Shown here piece after piece: positions 19,448-27,235 of a stretch of DNA of 55,259 nucleotides (positions are counted from its first letter, which is position 1; each line of letters begins with the position of its first letter). The DNA is taken from the NCBI GenBank assembly GCA_002085445.1, contig NBMI01000034.1:1-55259 (forward strand), given 5' to 3'. This DNA comes from Candidatus Parabeggiatoa sp. nov. 2. Its GTDB lineage: Bacteria; Pseudomonadota; Gammaproteobacteria; Beggiatoales; Beggiatoaceae. The notes below the pieces were generated by a model. That model worked only from the letters and a program-made list of their open reading frames with translations, had not been told where the DNA came from and ran no database searches. The translations under genes were made by a program, and so were the position numbers.

Positions 19448-20725
19448 ATGAAGAAAGCACTGAAAACCAAAATTAGAGGATTGAATAAATCCCAGTTTAA
19501 ACGGCTTAGGAAGCTGACTGCTCATGCAAAAAATCTCTACAACCAAACTTTATGGACTTTGCGACAGGCTTATGAGGCCACAGGTAAATACTTTAGTTAC
19601 CCTCAAATGGATAAAGCCATGAAACAAGTCCATAATTTGGAAGGAGAGATCAATTACAAGCTTCTTAAAGCTAAGGTATCCCAACAAATCTTGAGAAGAC
19701 TGGATAAAAATTTCAAGTCTTTCTTTGTAGCAACTCAAGATTTTAAGAAAAACCCCAGCAAATATAAGGGACAACCAAAGCCGCCTCGTTTCAAGAAAAG
19801 TCAATATGATAACTTGATTTATGATTTTCAAGCTTTTCAAATTGACTTTGACAAAGTGGTTTTGGATGCGACCAAGGGAAACGAATTAAAAATTCCTTTA
19901 CCCAAACAACTGATAGGTAAAAATATCAAACAGGTAGAAATTATACCCAAACCGCACTCATTCCAAGCCGTTTTTGTTTATGAGGAAAATCAAGCTACCT
20001 ATCAGCAAGCGGTACCAAATGATCAAGTCATGTCAATTGACTTAGGTTTGAATAACTTAGCCACTTGCGTCACCAATGGTGTTATCAAGCCTTTTATCAT
20101 TGATGGTAGGCGAATTAAATCGGTTAATGCTTACTACAACAAACGAAAAGCTAAAATTCAATCTGAACTCGAAAAATATCGAGGTAAAAAATGGTCAAAT
20201 AGATTGCAAAACCTGACAGATTGGCGCAATGCTAGAATCAATGATTGCTTGCATAAAGCCACCGCACATGTCGTAAAAATTTGTTTGGTCAATAATATAT
20301 CAAAAGTTGTTGTTGGTGATGTCACCAAATCCCTTGATCATATTAACTTAGGCAAAAAGACTAATCAAAACTTCGTGAACTTGTCTCTCGGCCAGTTTGT
20401 GGACAAATTACGTTACAAACTTGGGCTTCATTCTATAAAATTAACAGTTGCAAACGAGAGCTACACGTCAAAAGCGAGTTTTGTTGACGGTGATAAAATG
20501 CCTAAAAAGTATGTAAAAGAGGCCAAACCTACCTATAGCGGTAAACGAATTAAGCGTGGTTTGTACCAGAGTCAAGATGGAACCTTGGTCAATGCTGACG
20601 CCAATGGCGCATATAACATTTTAAGGAAAAGTGATTCCAAGTTTTCATTCGGTAAACTGGTTGAAAAAGTGGGTGATTACGTCAAAGACTGGTTACACCC
20701 AACACAACGAGTGTTCATCAAGTAA
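19448..20725 (+). CDS. tnpB: TnpB RNA-guided endonuclease (IS605 OrfB family)
   Basis: 425 residues. TnpB is an RNA-guided DNA nuclease thought to keep IS605-type elements in place. Visible are an N-terminal helix-turn-helix/OrfB region (KSQFKRLRKLTAHAKNLYNQ), the RuvC-I motif SIDLGLNNLA with Asp198, and RuvC-III NADANGAYNIL with Asp384. At the usual RuvC-II place the sequence is VVVGDVTKS, with no Glu; a Glu is found later, Glu337 in ANESYTSKAS, matching TnpBs with a moved RuvC-II glutamate. The usual CxxC zinc ribbon before RuvC-III is absent. The protein is full length, so probably active. It overlaps the run-on end of the HK5 fragment in another frame. Confidence 0.92.
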   Translation: MKKALKTKIRGLNKSQFKRLRKLTAHAKNLYNQTLWTLRQAYEATGKYFSYPQMDKAMKQVHNLEGEINYKLLKAKVSQQILRRLDKNFKSFFVATQDFKKNPSKYKGQPKPPRFKKSQYDNLIYDFQAFQIDFDKVVLDATKGNELKIPLPKQLIGKNIKQVEIIPKPHSFQAVFVYEENQATYQQAVPNDQVMSIDLGLNNLATCVTNGVIKPFIIDGRRIKSVNAYYNKRKAKIQSELEKYRGKKWSNRLQNLTDWRNARINDCLHKATAHVVKICLVNNISKVVVGDVTKSLDHINLGKKTNQNFVNLSLGQFVDKLRYKLGLHSIKLTVANESYTSKASFVDGDKMPKKYVKEAKPTYSGKRIKRGLYQSQDGTLVNADANGAYNILRKSDSKFSFGKLVEKVGDYVKDWLHPTQRVFIK

Positions 20726-20800
20726 CCCTAAGCGATAGCGAGGGGATAATGGGTTGATCGTTCCCGTGTTCGGATTTATCAACATTTGTTGATACATGTT
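20726..20800 (+). ncRNA. Possible omega-RNA scaffold / right end of the TnpB element
   Basis: TnpB guide RNAs (omega-RNA, reRNA) come from the 3' end of tnpB and the right transposon end. Directly after the stop codon there is a hairpin CCCTAAGCGATAGCGAGGG, then GGGTTGATCGTTCCC and an inverted repeat TCAACATTTGTTGA. The guide would be the kinase sequence just beyond the right end. Position and existence are inferred from the family, not shown by homology. Confidence 0.3.
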
Positions 20801-20860
20801 GATACTTAACAACAGAATTACGATCTTGAACAAGTCCTTTTTTTACGGACACCGGAGCAA

Positions 20861-22675
20861 ATGCTTTATATCAACCCCGCCTACGAAACGGTGTTTGGTT
20901 TTAAATGCGAAGAACTTTACCAAAATCCGAATCAGTTTCTGGAAATCATTATTCCTGAAGATCGAGATCGCGTCATCAAGGCTGTTGAAAATGAATACCT
21001 CAAAGAAATTAACTTTAATCAGGAATATCGCATAAAAAGACCGGATGGTGAAATACGCTGGATTTGGGCACGCACTTTTTTGTTTAAAGTGGAGGGTACC
21101 CAAGAACGGCGAAGTGTTGGTATTGCACAAGATATCACTCCACTTAAACTCACAGAAATCGCCTTAAAACAGGCCACCGAGTCGGCCGAATCCGCCAATC
21201 GCGCCAAAAGTGAATTTCTGGCCAATATGAGCCATGAAATACGTACGCCCATGAATGCGGTTATCGGTTTCAGTGAACTGTTGTCTACACGGATTACCGA
21301 TCAAAAGCAAAAGGGTTATTTGGACTCCATTCAAACGGCCGGCAAAAGTCTGTTAACATTAATTAATGATATACTTGATCTTTCCAAAATCGAAGCTGGG
21401 CATCTAGAAATTCAATACGAGGCTGTGGATCCTTGTCTCATTTTCAATGAATTAAAGCAAATTTTCGCTCTCAAGATAGCCGAGAAAAACTTAGAATTCA
21501 TTGTAGATATTGACAACGCGTTACCGCCGGCACTGCTACTGGATGAAACCCGGCTGCGACAAGTGCTGCTCAACCTTATCGGCAATGCCATCAAATTTAC
21601 TGAAAAAGGATACCTCAAACTGAGTGCCCAAAAAATCTATAAAGTGGCCGATCACAGCAAAGTTGATTTTATCATTTCGGTGGCCGATACTGGTATCGGT
21701 ATCCCAGAAGATCAACAGGCACTTATTTTTGAATCCTTTCGCCAACAGGATGGTCAAAGTACCCGAAAATATGGCGGCACCGGACTTGGATTAGCCATTA
21801 CCAAACGACTGGTCGAAATGATGAATGGTCAAATTTCGGTCAAGAGTACCGTAGCCCAAGGGAGCGTTTTTGAAATCACTTTACGGGATATCGAAGTAGC
21901 ATCCATAGAGTCGGTTGATACACAAGATAAATCCTTTGATTTTAAGAATATTTCCTTTGAAAAGGCTCGGGTACTGGTTGTGGATGATATTGATTCCAAC
22001 CGCGAACTCATCAAGGAATATTTGTCTCAAGTCAACTTGGACATTGTTGAAGCCGAAAACGGACAAATGGCTTTGCTCTTTGCAGAAGAATATCATCCGG
22101 CTCTCATTTTAATGGATATTAGAATGCCCGTGATGGACGGCTATGAAGCCACGCAAGCGTTGAAAGCAAATCCGAATACCTTTAATATACCTGTTATTGC
22201 TTTAACGGCCTCTATCACACTGGGCGAGCAGATAAAGACATACGGATTTAACGGATATTTGTCTAAACCCGTTAATACGCATGCGCTCTTTAACGAGTTA
22301 TCACATTATTTAAAGCACAAGCTGGTCGATCCGGTTAGTCATACCGATGCAGAGGTTAACACCTTGAAAACAACCTCTGAGATTGCCAAACTCCCAGAAT
22401 TGATAGAAACACTGGAAGAAATCATGCCACTCTGGGAAAAGATAAACGGGTTGATGGAAATAGAAGCGATTAGCGATTTCGGCAATAAAGTGATAGCGTT
22501 AGGAACAGAGTATAACGCGCTAAGTTTAAGCCATTATGGTGAAAATTTGCGTCGCTTTGCCCAAGAGTTCGACATAACCAATATTGAAGAAGCCTTAACT
22601 GAATTTCATGACATGGTAAAACAACTCAGGAGCTGTAAAAGTACAACGAATTACGCGGATAAACGAATTAATTAA
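20861..22675 (+). CDS. HK5 3' fragment: PAS-HisKA-HATPase-REC
   Basis: 604 residues from ATG 20861, but coding similarity starts slightly earlier (the frame reads FLRTPEQMLYINPAYE from about 20840). A PAS domain with PAC end (GEIRWIWAR, VGIAQDIT) leads to HisKA with His125, HATPase_c ([16 protein letters not shown]), REC with Asp419 in LILMDIRMP, and the shared C-terminal tail. Unlike HK1-HK4 it has no proline-rich repeat peptide in the HATPase domain. The native N terminus is the fragment at 18961; the TnpB element separates them. All catalytic residues are kept, so a soluble kinase could be produced only if a promoter in the transposon drives it. Confidence 0.85.
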   Translation: MLYINPAYETVFGFKCEELYQNPNQFLEIIIPEDRDRVIKAVENEYLKEINFNQEYRIKRPDGEIRWIWARTFLFKVEGTQERRSVGIAQDITPLKLTEIALKQATESAESANRAKSEFLANMSHEIRTPMNAVIGFSELLSTRITDQKQKGYLDSIQTAGKSLLTLINDILDLSKIEAGHLEIQYEAVDPCLIFNELKQIFALKIAEKNLEFIVDIDNALPPALLLDETRLRQVLLNLIGNAIKFTEKGYLKLSAQKIYKVADHSKVDFIISVADTGIGIPEDQQALIFESFRQQDGQSTRKYGGTGLGLAITKRLVEMMNGQISVKSTVAQGSVFEITLRDIEVASIESVDTQDKSFDFKNISFEKARVLVVDDIDSNRELIKEYLSQVNLDIVEAENGQMALLFAEEYHPALILMDIRMPVMDGYEATQALKANPNTFNIPVIALTASITLGEQIKTYGFNGYLSKPVNTHALFNELSHYLKHKLVDPVSHTDAEVNTLKTTSEIAKLPELIETLEEIMPLWEKINGLMEIEAISDFGNKVIALGTEYNALSLSHYGENLRRFAQEFDITNIEEALTEFHDMVKQLRSCKSTTNYADKRIN

Positions 22676-23018
22676 CTAAGTACAACGAATTACGCGGATA
22701 AACGAATTAATTAAGTAAGTACAACGAATTGCGCGGATAAACGAATTAATTAAGTAAGTACAACGAATTACGCGGATAAACGAGTTTGGACAGTGATCAG
22801 TGTAAAGGAGTCCAAACTTTAGTTTGGTAGGAGTCCAAACTTTAGTTTGGTAGGAGTCCAAACTTGAGTTTGGCAGGACTCTAAAAGTTTGGCAGAGTCC
22901 AATCTACGCAAAAGTGTTTTTTTGACGCAAAAATTTTTGCGTCTAGTTTGGACGGATTTAAATACTCTGGCACTGCCAAACTAAAAACGACGCGTCGTTT
23001 GGACTCCTGAAATGTTTA
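22676..23018. repeat. ACGAATT/ATTAATT repeats and CCAAACT hairpins
   Basis: No gene is seen. About four tandem units of roughly 38 bp containing AGTACAACGAATTACGCGG run from 22640 to 22785, starting inside the HK5 3' end, so the repeat provides the last residues of HK5. Then three copies of GGAGTCCAAACTTTAGTTTGG (in pieces, 22810-22880) and an AAAATTTTTGCG palindrome near 22925. Confidence 0.8.
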
Positions 23019-23459
23019 CTAACGATACAGGTGAATCACTTCAACTTCACCGTTGTCTTGGATGACTTCAATGGAATCATCATTTATCCGACGTAAATAA
23101 GCACCCCCCGGCAAAGAACTCTTTAAGCCATATTGGGTAACTTTGTTATTTTCTAACAGCATAACATAGCGTTGGCGGCCTTTTTGAACGATACCGACAA
23201 ACTTCCACTTGGTTTTTTGTTTTCGTGGGCTAGATGAACTTTTTGATGTCGTTGTTTGGTTATCTGTTTCCCAAGGGCTGAGTTGGCGTAGTTTGACATG
23301 GAGCCTTGACGGATTAGGCGCGATAGACTCCTTTGGCAATTTCCAAGTATCATCAGAAGCTTCTGTCGTTTGCCTCGCCTTGGGTATCTGAATTTGCTGA
23401 TTGGTTAACAGTCCTGTCAACCCCGCTAACAAAATTAATAAAAAAATAACACGTATCAT
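23019..23459 (-). CDS. GspC/PilP-like small inner-membrane protein (type II secretion)
   Basis: 146 residues. One N-terminal membrane anchor (MIRVIFLLILLAGLTGLL), a disordered polar linker (about 20-80), and a compact C-terminal beta domain (WKFVGIVQKG... SLPGGAYLRRI) like the HR domain of GspC and PilP. In secretion systems that domain links the inner-membrane platform to the secretin. It is the last gene of a minus-strand set gspK-gspL-gspM, which supports the call. The ATG at 23459 was preferred over an upstream GTG (23489) because the GTG lies at the edge of a CCAAACT-type repeat. It could also be named GspN by position. Confidence 0.6.
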   Translation of the reverse strand: MIRVIFLLILLAGLTGLLTNQQIQIPKARQTTEASDDTWKLPKESIAPNPSRLHVKLRQLSPWETDNQTTTSKSSSSPRKQKTKWKFVGIVQKGRQRYVMLLENNKVTQYGLKSSLPGGAYLRRINDDSIEVIQDNGEVEVIHLYR

Positions 23460-23518
23460 GTCAATTATCACTTGGACAAATATGGACACCCTGCCAAACT
23501 AAAGTTTGGACTCCGCTG

Positions 23519-24094
23519 TTATGAGGAAACCACTGGCGCTTTAAAATAAGCACTAACGATAAGCGTAAGCCTTGGTGTTCTTGAATGGCGAATCTCTAAA
23601 CGCTCAGTCACAATGAACAGTGGATGTTGAGCAATTGCGAATAGTAATCGGTTTAAGCTTCGCTGCGTAAAAGGCGCATCTATTCTGGCTGTCACTTTCC
23701 ATGCGTTAGTGTCGTTGGGCATTTCCAAAACAGATTTGATTCGCAAATACGCCTTTTTTATCAGTTTAGCACGCTTCATTTCGGTGTCTAGCCACTTTTG
23801 AAAGGTGGCTTGAGCTAACCCTTGAGTGTTGGCTTGCCAGAATTTGACTTGGAGTTGACTACGCAATGCTTGCGCTTGGGCGGCTCGCTCTAACCATTGG
23901 GTTTGACTGGTAATGGTTTGCAACTGATTTAAACGGGTTGAGGCGCTCTGATGCTCCTGCTGTAGTTTGACTTGGTAATCATTGAGCAGGAGAACAAGAT
24001 AACTTATTGATATCGCCACAATTAACCATAGCCCGGCACGGAGACGGGTATTTTTGCGTAGTTCAGTTGAGAGTGAAGAAAAGGTTTTAGACAT
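23519..24094 (-). CDS. gspM: Type II secretion protein GspM-like
   Basis: 191 residues. A basic N terminus is followed by one membrane segment (about 19-38, LWLIVAISISYLVLLL), a coiled coil (40-90), and a small alpha/beta domain ending with beta strands (RLTLIVSAYFKAPV). This layout is that of GspM/PulM, which pairs with GspL in the inner-membrane platform. It lies between gspL and the GspC-like gene. Assignment rests on layout and neighbours more than on sharp motifs. Confidence 0.65.
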   Translation of the reverse strand: MSKTFSSLSTELRKNTRLRAGLWLIVAISISYLVLLLNDYQVKLQQEHQSASTRLNQLQTITSQTQWLERAAQAQALRSQLQVKFWQANTQGLAQATFQKWLDTEMKRAKLIKKAYLRIKSVLEMPNDTNAWKVTARIDAPFTQRSLNRLLFAIAQHPLFIVTERLEIRHSRTPRLTLIVSAYFKAPVVSS

Positions 24095-24307
24095 TGGTAA
24101 TTGCGAAGGAATGAAAACTGAAAACTGAAAACTGAAAACTGAAAAATGAAAACTGAAAAATGGCCCTTAGTTAATGAAAACTTTCCCGTTTCCCCTTTAA
24201 CCTTATTTATACGGAACGTACTTTCTTTAAAACCGTGAAACTGAAAATGCGATCCAGTCATTGAATTATTTCTAAAATGACTCATTTACAAACTCATTTT
24301 TCATTTT
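24095..24307. repeat. Heptamer repeats between gspL and gspM
   Basis: Tandem AAAACTG units at 24110-24165 and TTTTTCA units at 24293-24327, the latter reaching into the 3' end of gspL, where it encodes the last residues (QMKNEK). The conserved 16-mer TATACGGAACGTACTT is at about 24209-24224; it recurs at about 35540 and 54970. Confidence 0.75.
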
Positions 24308-25348
24308 TCATTTTTCATTTTTCATTTGTATAGTAAGCTGCATACTGATAATGATTTGATTTGATTTGCGCCCCGTTTCTGCCTTGACATCTCTAAATAA
24401 GGGCAGTGCTTGAAAAGTTTTTACATAAAAAGTAGGATCAAGTCTACGGGTTTCAATTGTAAAGCGCAATTCTCCAATTTGATAGAACCATTCTATTAGT
24501 TTGGTGTTCCGGCGTGGCAGTTTTTCAGCCACTTGTGTCATCAATTCCAGTTGCGAAGGATAGGGAGCCAAAGCCAGTATCTGTTCAGATTGTTTTTTGT
24601 CAGCGAAGGCTTGATTGCGTGCTGCCAAGATAGGTGCAACATTTTCATTCAATTCATCAATCTGTGTTTGCAGTTGCTCCGTGGCTTGTTGCCATTTCCA
24701 AATGCTAACGGTTTGCCAAGTTAAGACAACGATAAAAATAGCCGCGCCCAAAGTCACCCATATCCGTTCATGAAACAACTTAAATCGACTAAAATGCTTT
24801 TTACTCCGCCCCCAAGGGCGCTTTAGCAAAGCTTCTTCAATCGGGCTGGGTTCCTCGGTACTTGCCGGCAAGCTATGGGCACGCTGAAAGTTTGCCCATT
24901 GTGTTTCGTTGGGGATTTGTGCCCACCAACGACTACCTATTAATAAACCGTCTATCCAGATTTGTCCTTCAAAGCCTTCTAAACATTGGAGCAATTGTAT
25001 CGTATCCTTGGTGCAACGTGTCCGTAACAGGCTTTCTGGCAAACAAGTGGCTTTTTTGATGCCCGTTTCTGTCAGCAGATTTTGCTGTTGTTGTTTATCC
25101 CAAATCCAGACTTGCGCTTGCCCACCTTGCCAGACAATATAACTGGCATAATCTTGAAAAGGACTCCATTGTTTAATTTGAAGTTGCAAAACGCTGTCTC
25201 GACGAGCGGCTGGAATATCTGTCAAGGAAAAGAGACGATAGTAACAGAGGCTACGTGAGATAACCCATTCGCGCCGCCCTTTTCGACTTTGCGGTGTGAC
25301 AATTTCATTGCGTTTTTGTAGATAGCGTCGGGGTGAAAATAATCTCAT
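24308..25348 (-). CDS. gspL: Type II secretion protein GspL-like
   Basis: About 346 residues. A cytoplasmic actin-like N-terminal region (about 25-190; LQIKQWSPFQDY is typical for PilM/GspL folds) is followed by one membrane segment (about 202-222, VTLGAAIFIVVLTW), a coiled coil and a C-terminal ferredoxin-like domain. GspL recruits the GspE ATPase to the inner membrane. The frame is open to a TTG at 25393 inside repeat sequence; ATG 25348 is taken as the start, though no clear ribosome site precedes it. A 19-bp direct repeat (around 25307 and 25346) spans the start region, so the N terminus may be altered. Confidence 0.75.
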   Translation of the reverse strand: MRLFSPRRYLQKRNEIVTPQSRKGRREWVISRSLCYYRLFSLTDIPAARRDSVLQLQIKQWSPFQDYASYIVWQGGQAQVWIWDKQQQQNLLTETGIKKATCLPESLLRTRCTKDTIQLLQCLEGFEGQIWIDGLLIGSRWWAQIPNETQWANFQRAHSLPASTEEPSPIEEALLKRPWGRSKKHFSRFKLFHERIWVTLGAAIFIVVLTWQTVSIWKWQQATEQLQTQIDELNENVAPILAARNQAFADKKQSEQILALAPYPSQLELMTQVAEKLPRRNTKLIEWFYQIGELRFTIETRRLDPTFYVKTFQALPLFRDVKAETGRKSNQIIISMQLTIQMKNEK

Positions 25349-25473
25349 TGCGTTTTTGTAGATATAAGTAGGTACATTCTCAATGGAGTCCAAACTTTAG
25401 TTTGGCAGGACTCCAATCGTTGCTCCCGTTTTTCAGCGAAAAACTTTTGCCGACGATTCCTGTTACCCGTCAA

Positions 25474-25780
25474 AAAGACATTGACAGAGTACTAGCCTAC
25501 CTGATTTAGGGGCCATAAAATGTTACGTCGGCAAAAGTTTCCGTTGCGGAAACTTTTGCCGACGTGAATGGTTTCAAATTAAGTTATGGCCCCCAATTGC
25601 GCCTCATTAGCCATACACTAAAATTTAGACGACAGATCACTGATAACAGATCACTGATAAAAGACATTGACAGAGTACTAGCCTACCTGATTTAGGAGCC
25701 ATAAAAGGTTTTGAATGATTTCAAATTAAGTTATGGCCCCCAATTGCGCCTCATTAGCCATACACTAAAATTTAGACGAC
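25474..25780. repeat. Two copies of the GGCCATAA element, one carrying a nested hairpin
   Basis: Two direct copies (about 25474-25640 and 25660-25780) of a repeat with inverted ends GGGCCATAAAA ... TTATGGCCC and the flank CAATTGCGCCTCATTAGCC. In the first copy a perfect 19-bp inverted repeat (25525-25543 with 25547-25565, loop TTG) interrupts the middle; the second copy lacks it. Reverse-oriented copies form a cluster at 40499-41040. The second copy also supplies the stop codon of gspK. Confidence 0.85.
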
Positions 25781-26829
25781 TGATCACTGAACACTGATAA
25801 CTGATCACTGATAAAAAGCGTCGTTTGGACATGATGAGGGAATTTGTCAGCATAAATTGGTAAGAGTTCAAATTCCAAACTAGACTCAATTTGCCAAGGT
25901 TTTATCTTCTCAGCATTAGGCGTTAATTCTATATGAACTTGGCGCATACGGCGCGCACCTGCATACCAAAGTGTCAGGCGTGAATACTCAGATGGGAAAA
26001 AGTTCTCTTCAAGTGGATCAACATCTAACTGTATACCAGTCACTTGGAAAACGCCTTTCAAAGTATAAAATGGCATTCTTTCGCGCATTTTAATAATGCG
26101 TTCAGCATTGTTGGCGCTGAGATTATAAGCTGCTTGCAATACCAATGAAGGGGCCGTATTAATATTGGAGCGTGCCGCTAAATAGAGGTGCGTCAATTGT
26201 CTCAATTGATGATTTTCCCATAAAGTGGTTTGTTCCGCCCAATCTAGCACCCTTTTAGTTTCCATTTGATGCTTTAAATAGCGATTAGTCGGCGGCGGTA
26301 AATTGCGTTGTTCATAGTGATAGGACTCGGCACCGTTGGCTCTATGCAAGTCATCCAAATCAATGTAATCTTTCAGTTTGGCGATTAAGGGAGCGCGTAA
26401 TTTAGCTTCAACACCCAATAAACCCAGCAAACGACCAAGAGTTTGTTCTGTTTCAATATTAATATTAATCAGTCCCCCTTCATCTTGCAACGCAAAAAAG
26501 GCTTTGCCATGCCCAAAATAAGATCGGTCATCCACGGCAATTTCTGTACCAACGGGTAAAATACTGTCTTCATAGCTTTTAGATTTATCAATCGTATCGG
26601 GCGCATCGGGAACAGTTAATCCTCCAAGCGTAAAAGGCTGCGTTGTCAATAGATAGATGACATTCGCCTGTGTACTGAGCATATCAATTTCCCCTTGTAT
26701 ATCGGCTTGCCGAGTTTGGGCAATCGTCAATGTGCGCTGAGTCCACAAGGCGAAAAAACTAGCCGCAAGGGTGAGCATAGCTAACACCCACAGTGTAGTG
26801 ACTAAAACAAAACCGTGCTGATTTTTCAT
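25765..26829 (-). CDS. gspK: Type II secretion minor pseudopilin GspK
   Basis: 354 residues. GspK caps the pseudopilus tip with GspI and GspJ. The start at ATG 26829 gives a short leader MKNQHG, cut before FVLVTTLWVL by prepilin peptidase; as usual for GspK there is no Glu at position 5 of the mature protein. A GGTGAAC Shine-Dalgarno precedes this ATG; the frame further upstream starts with TTG. The large globular domain includes a helix-hairpin-helix-like part (NINTAPSLVLQAA, ERIIKMRERMPF). The last 15 or so residues (ISDQLSVFSDQSS) are encoded by heptamer repeats, so the original C terminus was replaced or extended. It is the first gene of the gspK-L-M set; gspD-J are not in the window. Confidence 0.88.
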   Translation of the reverse strand: MKNQHGFVLVTTLWVLAMLTLAASFFALWTQRTLTIAQTRQADIQGEIDMLSTQANVIYLLTTQPFTLGGLTVPDAPDTIDKSKSYEDSILPVGTEIAVDDRSYFGHGKAFFALQDEGGLININIETEQTLGRLLGLLGVEAKLRAPLIAKLKDYIDLDDLHRANGAESYHYEQRNLPPPTNRYLKHQMETKRVLDWAEQTTLWENHQLRQLTHLYLAARSNINTAPSLVLQAAYNLSANNAERIIKMRERMPFYTLKGVFQVTGIQLDVDPLEENFFPSEYSRLTLWYAGARRMRQVHIELTPNAEKIKPWQIESSLEFELLPIYADKFPHHVQTTLFISDQLSVFSDQSSKF

Positions 26830-26879
26830 TAACTGTTCACCAAATTTTTTGAGGACTTTTTCCAATTGTAGTCAACCGG

Positions 26880-27110
26880 ATGTTGTAGGGCTTCTTAGAG
26901 CTTTGGGGCTTTTCGCTTTGGGGCTTTTCGCCAGGTAGATACACTGGCTATATTAATGTCGCCCCGTTGGGGCTTTTCGCCAGGTAGATACACTGGCAAG
27001 CCAAGCCCCTTCGGTAAGTATTATTAAAGCCTGGGGCAACGCCCCAGGCAAGCCCCTTCGGTAAGTATTATTAAAGCCTAGGGCAACGCCCCAGGCAAGC
27101 CCCAATTATT
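26880..27110. repeat. GGGGCTT / CCAGGCAAG intergenic repeats
   Basis: No gene is seen in the divergent gap between gspK and the Cache kinase. It holds three tandem GCTTTGGGGCTTTTCGCC-type units with CAGGTAGATACACTGG, then two copies of AGCCCCTTCGGTAAGTATT with a GGGGCAACGCCCC hairpin. Promoters for both genes must lie here or in 27110-27235, which is AT-rich, but I see no confident -35/-10 pair. Confidence 0.75.
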
Positions 27111-27235
27111 TTTTATAATACTAAAACGGCAAAGGATGTCAAGCACAGTCTATTTTTTACCACTAGTAATTAACTCCGTGTGACTCGGTGTTCACTCACT
27201 GATCTCTGTGTTTCCCAATTGTTCAACATTTTTCC

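Larger units (their letters stand above)
19343..20800 (+). mobile_element. IS605-type element carrying only tnpB, inserted in HK5
   Basis: The DNA between the two HK5 fragments is a TnpB-only (IS1341-like) element: about 100 bp of left end, tnpB, then about 75 bp of right end with small hairpins. There is no tnpA (HUH Y1 transposase), so movement would need one supplied in trans. Neither terminal inverted repeats nor a target duplication is expected for the family, and none was seen. Both ends are estimated from loss of kinase similarity (left 19335-19350, right about 20770-20830). Confidence 0.75.

Noticed and set aside
19343-20800. Complete IS200/IS605 element with tnpA
   Set aside because: No HUH Y1 transposase frame is present on either strand; only tnpB.
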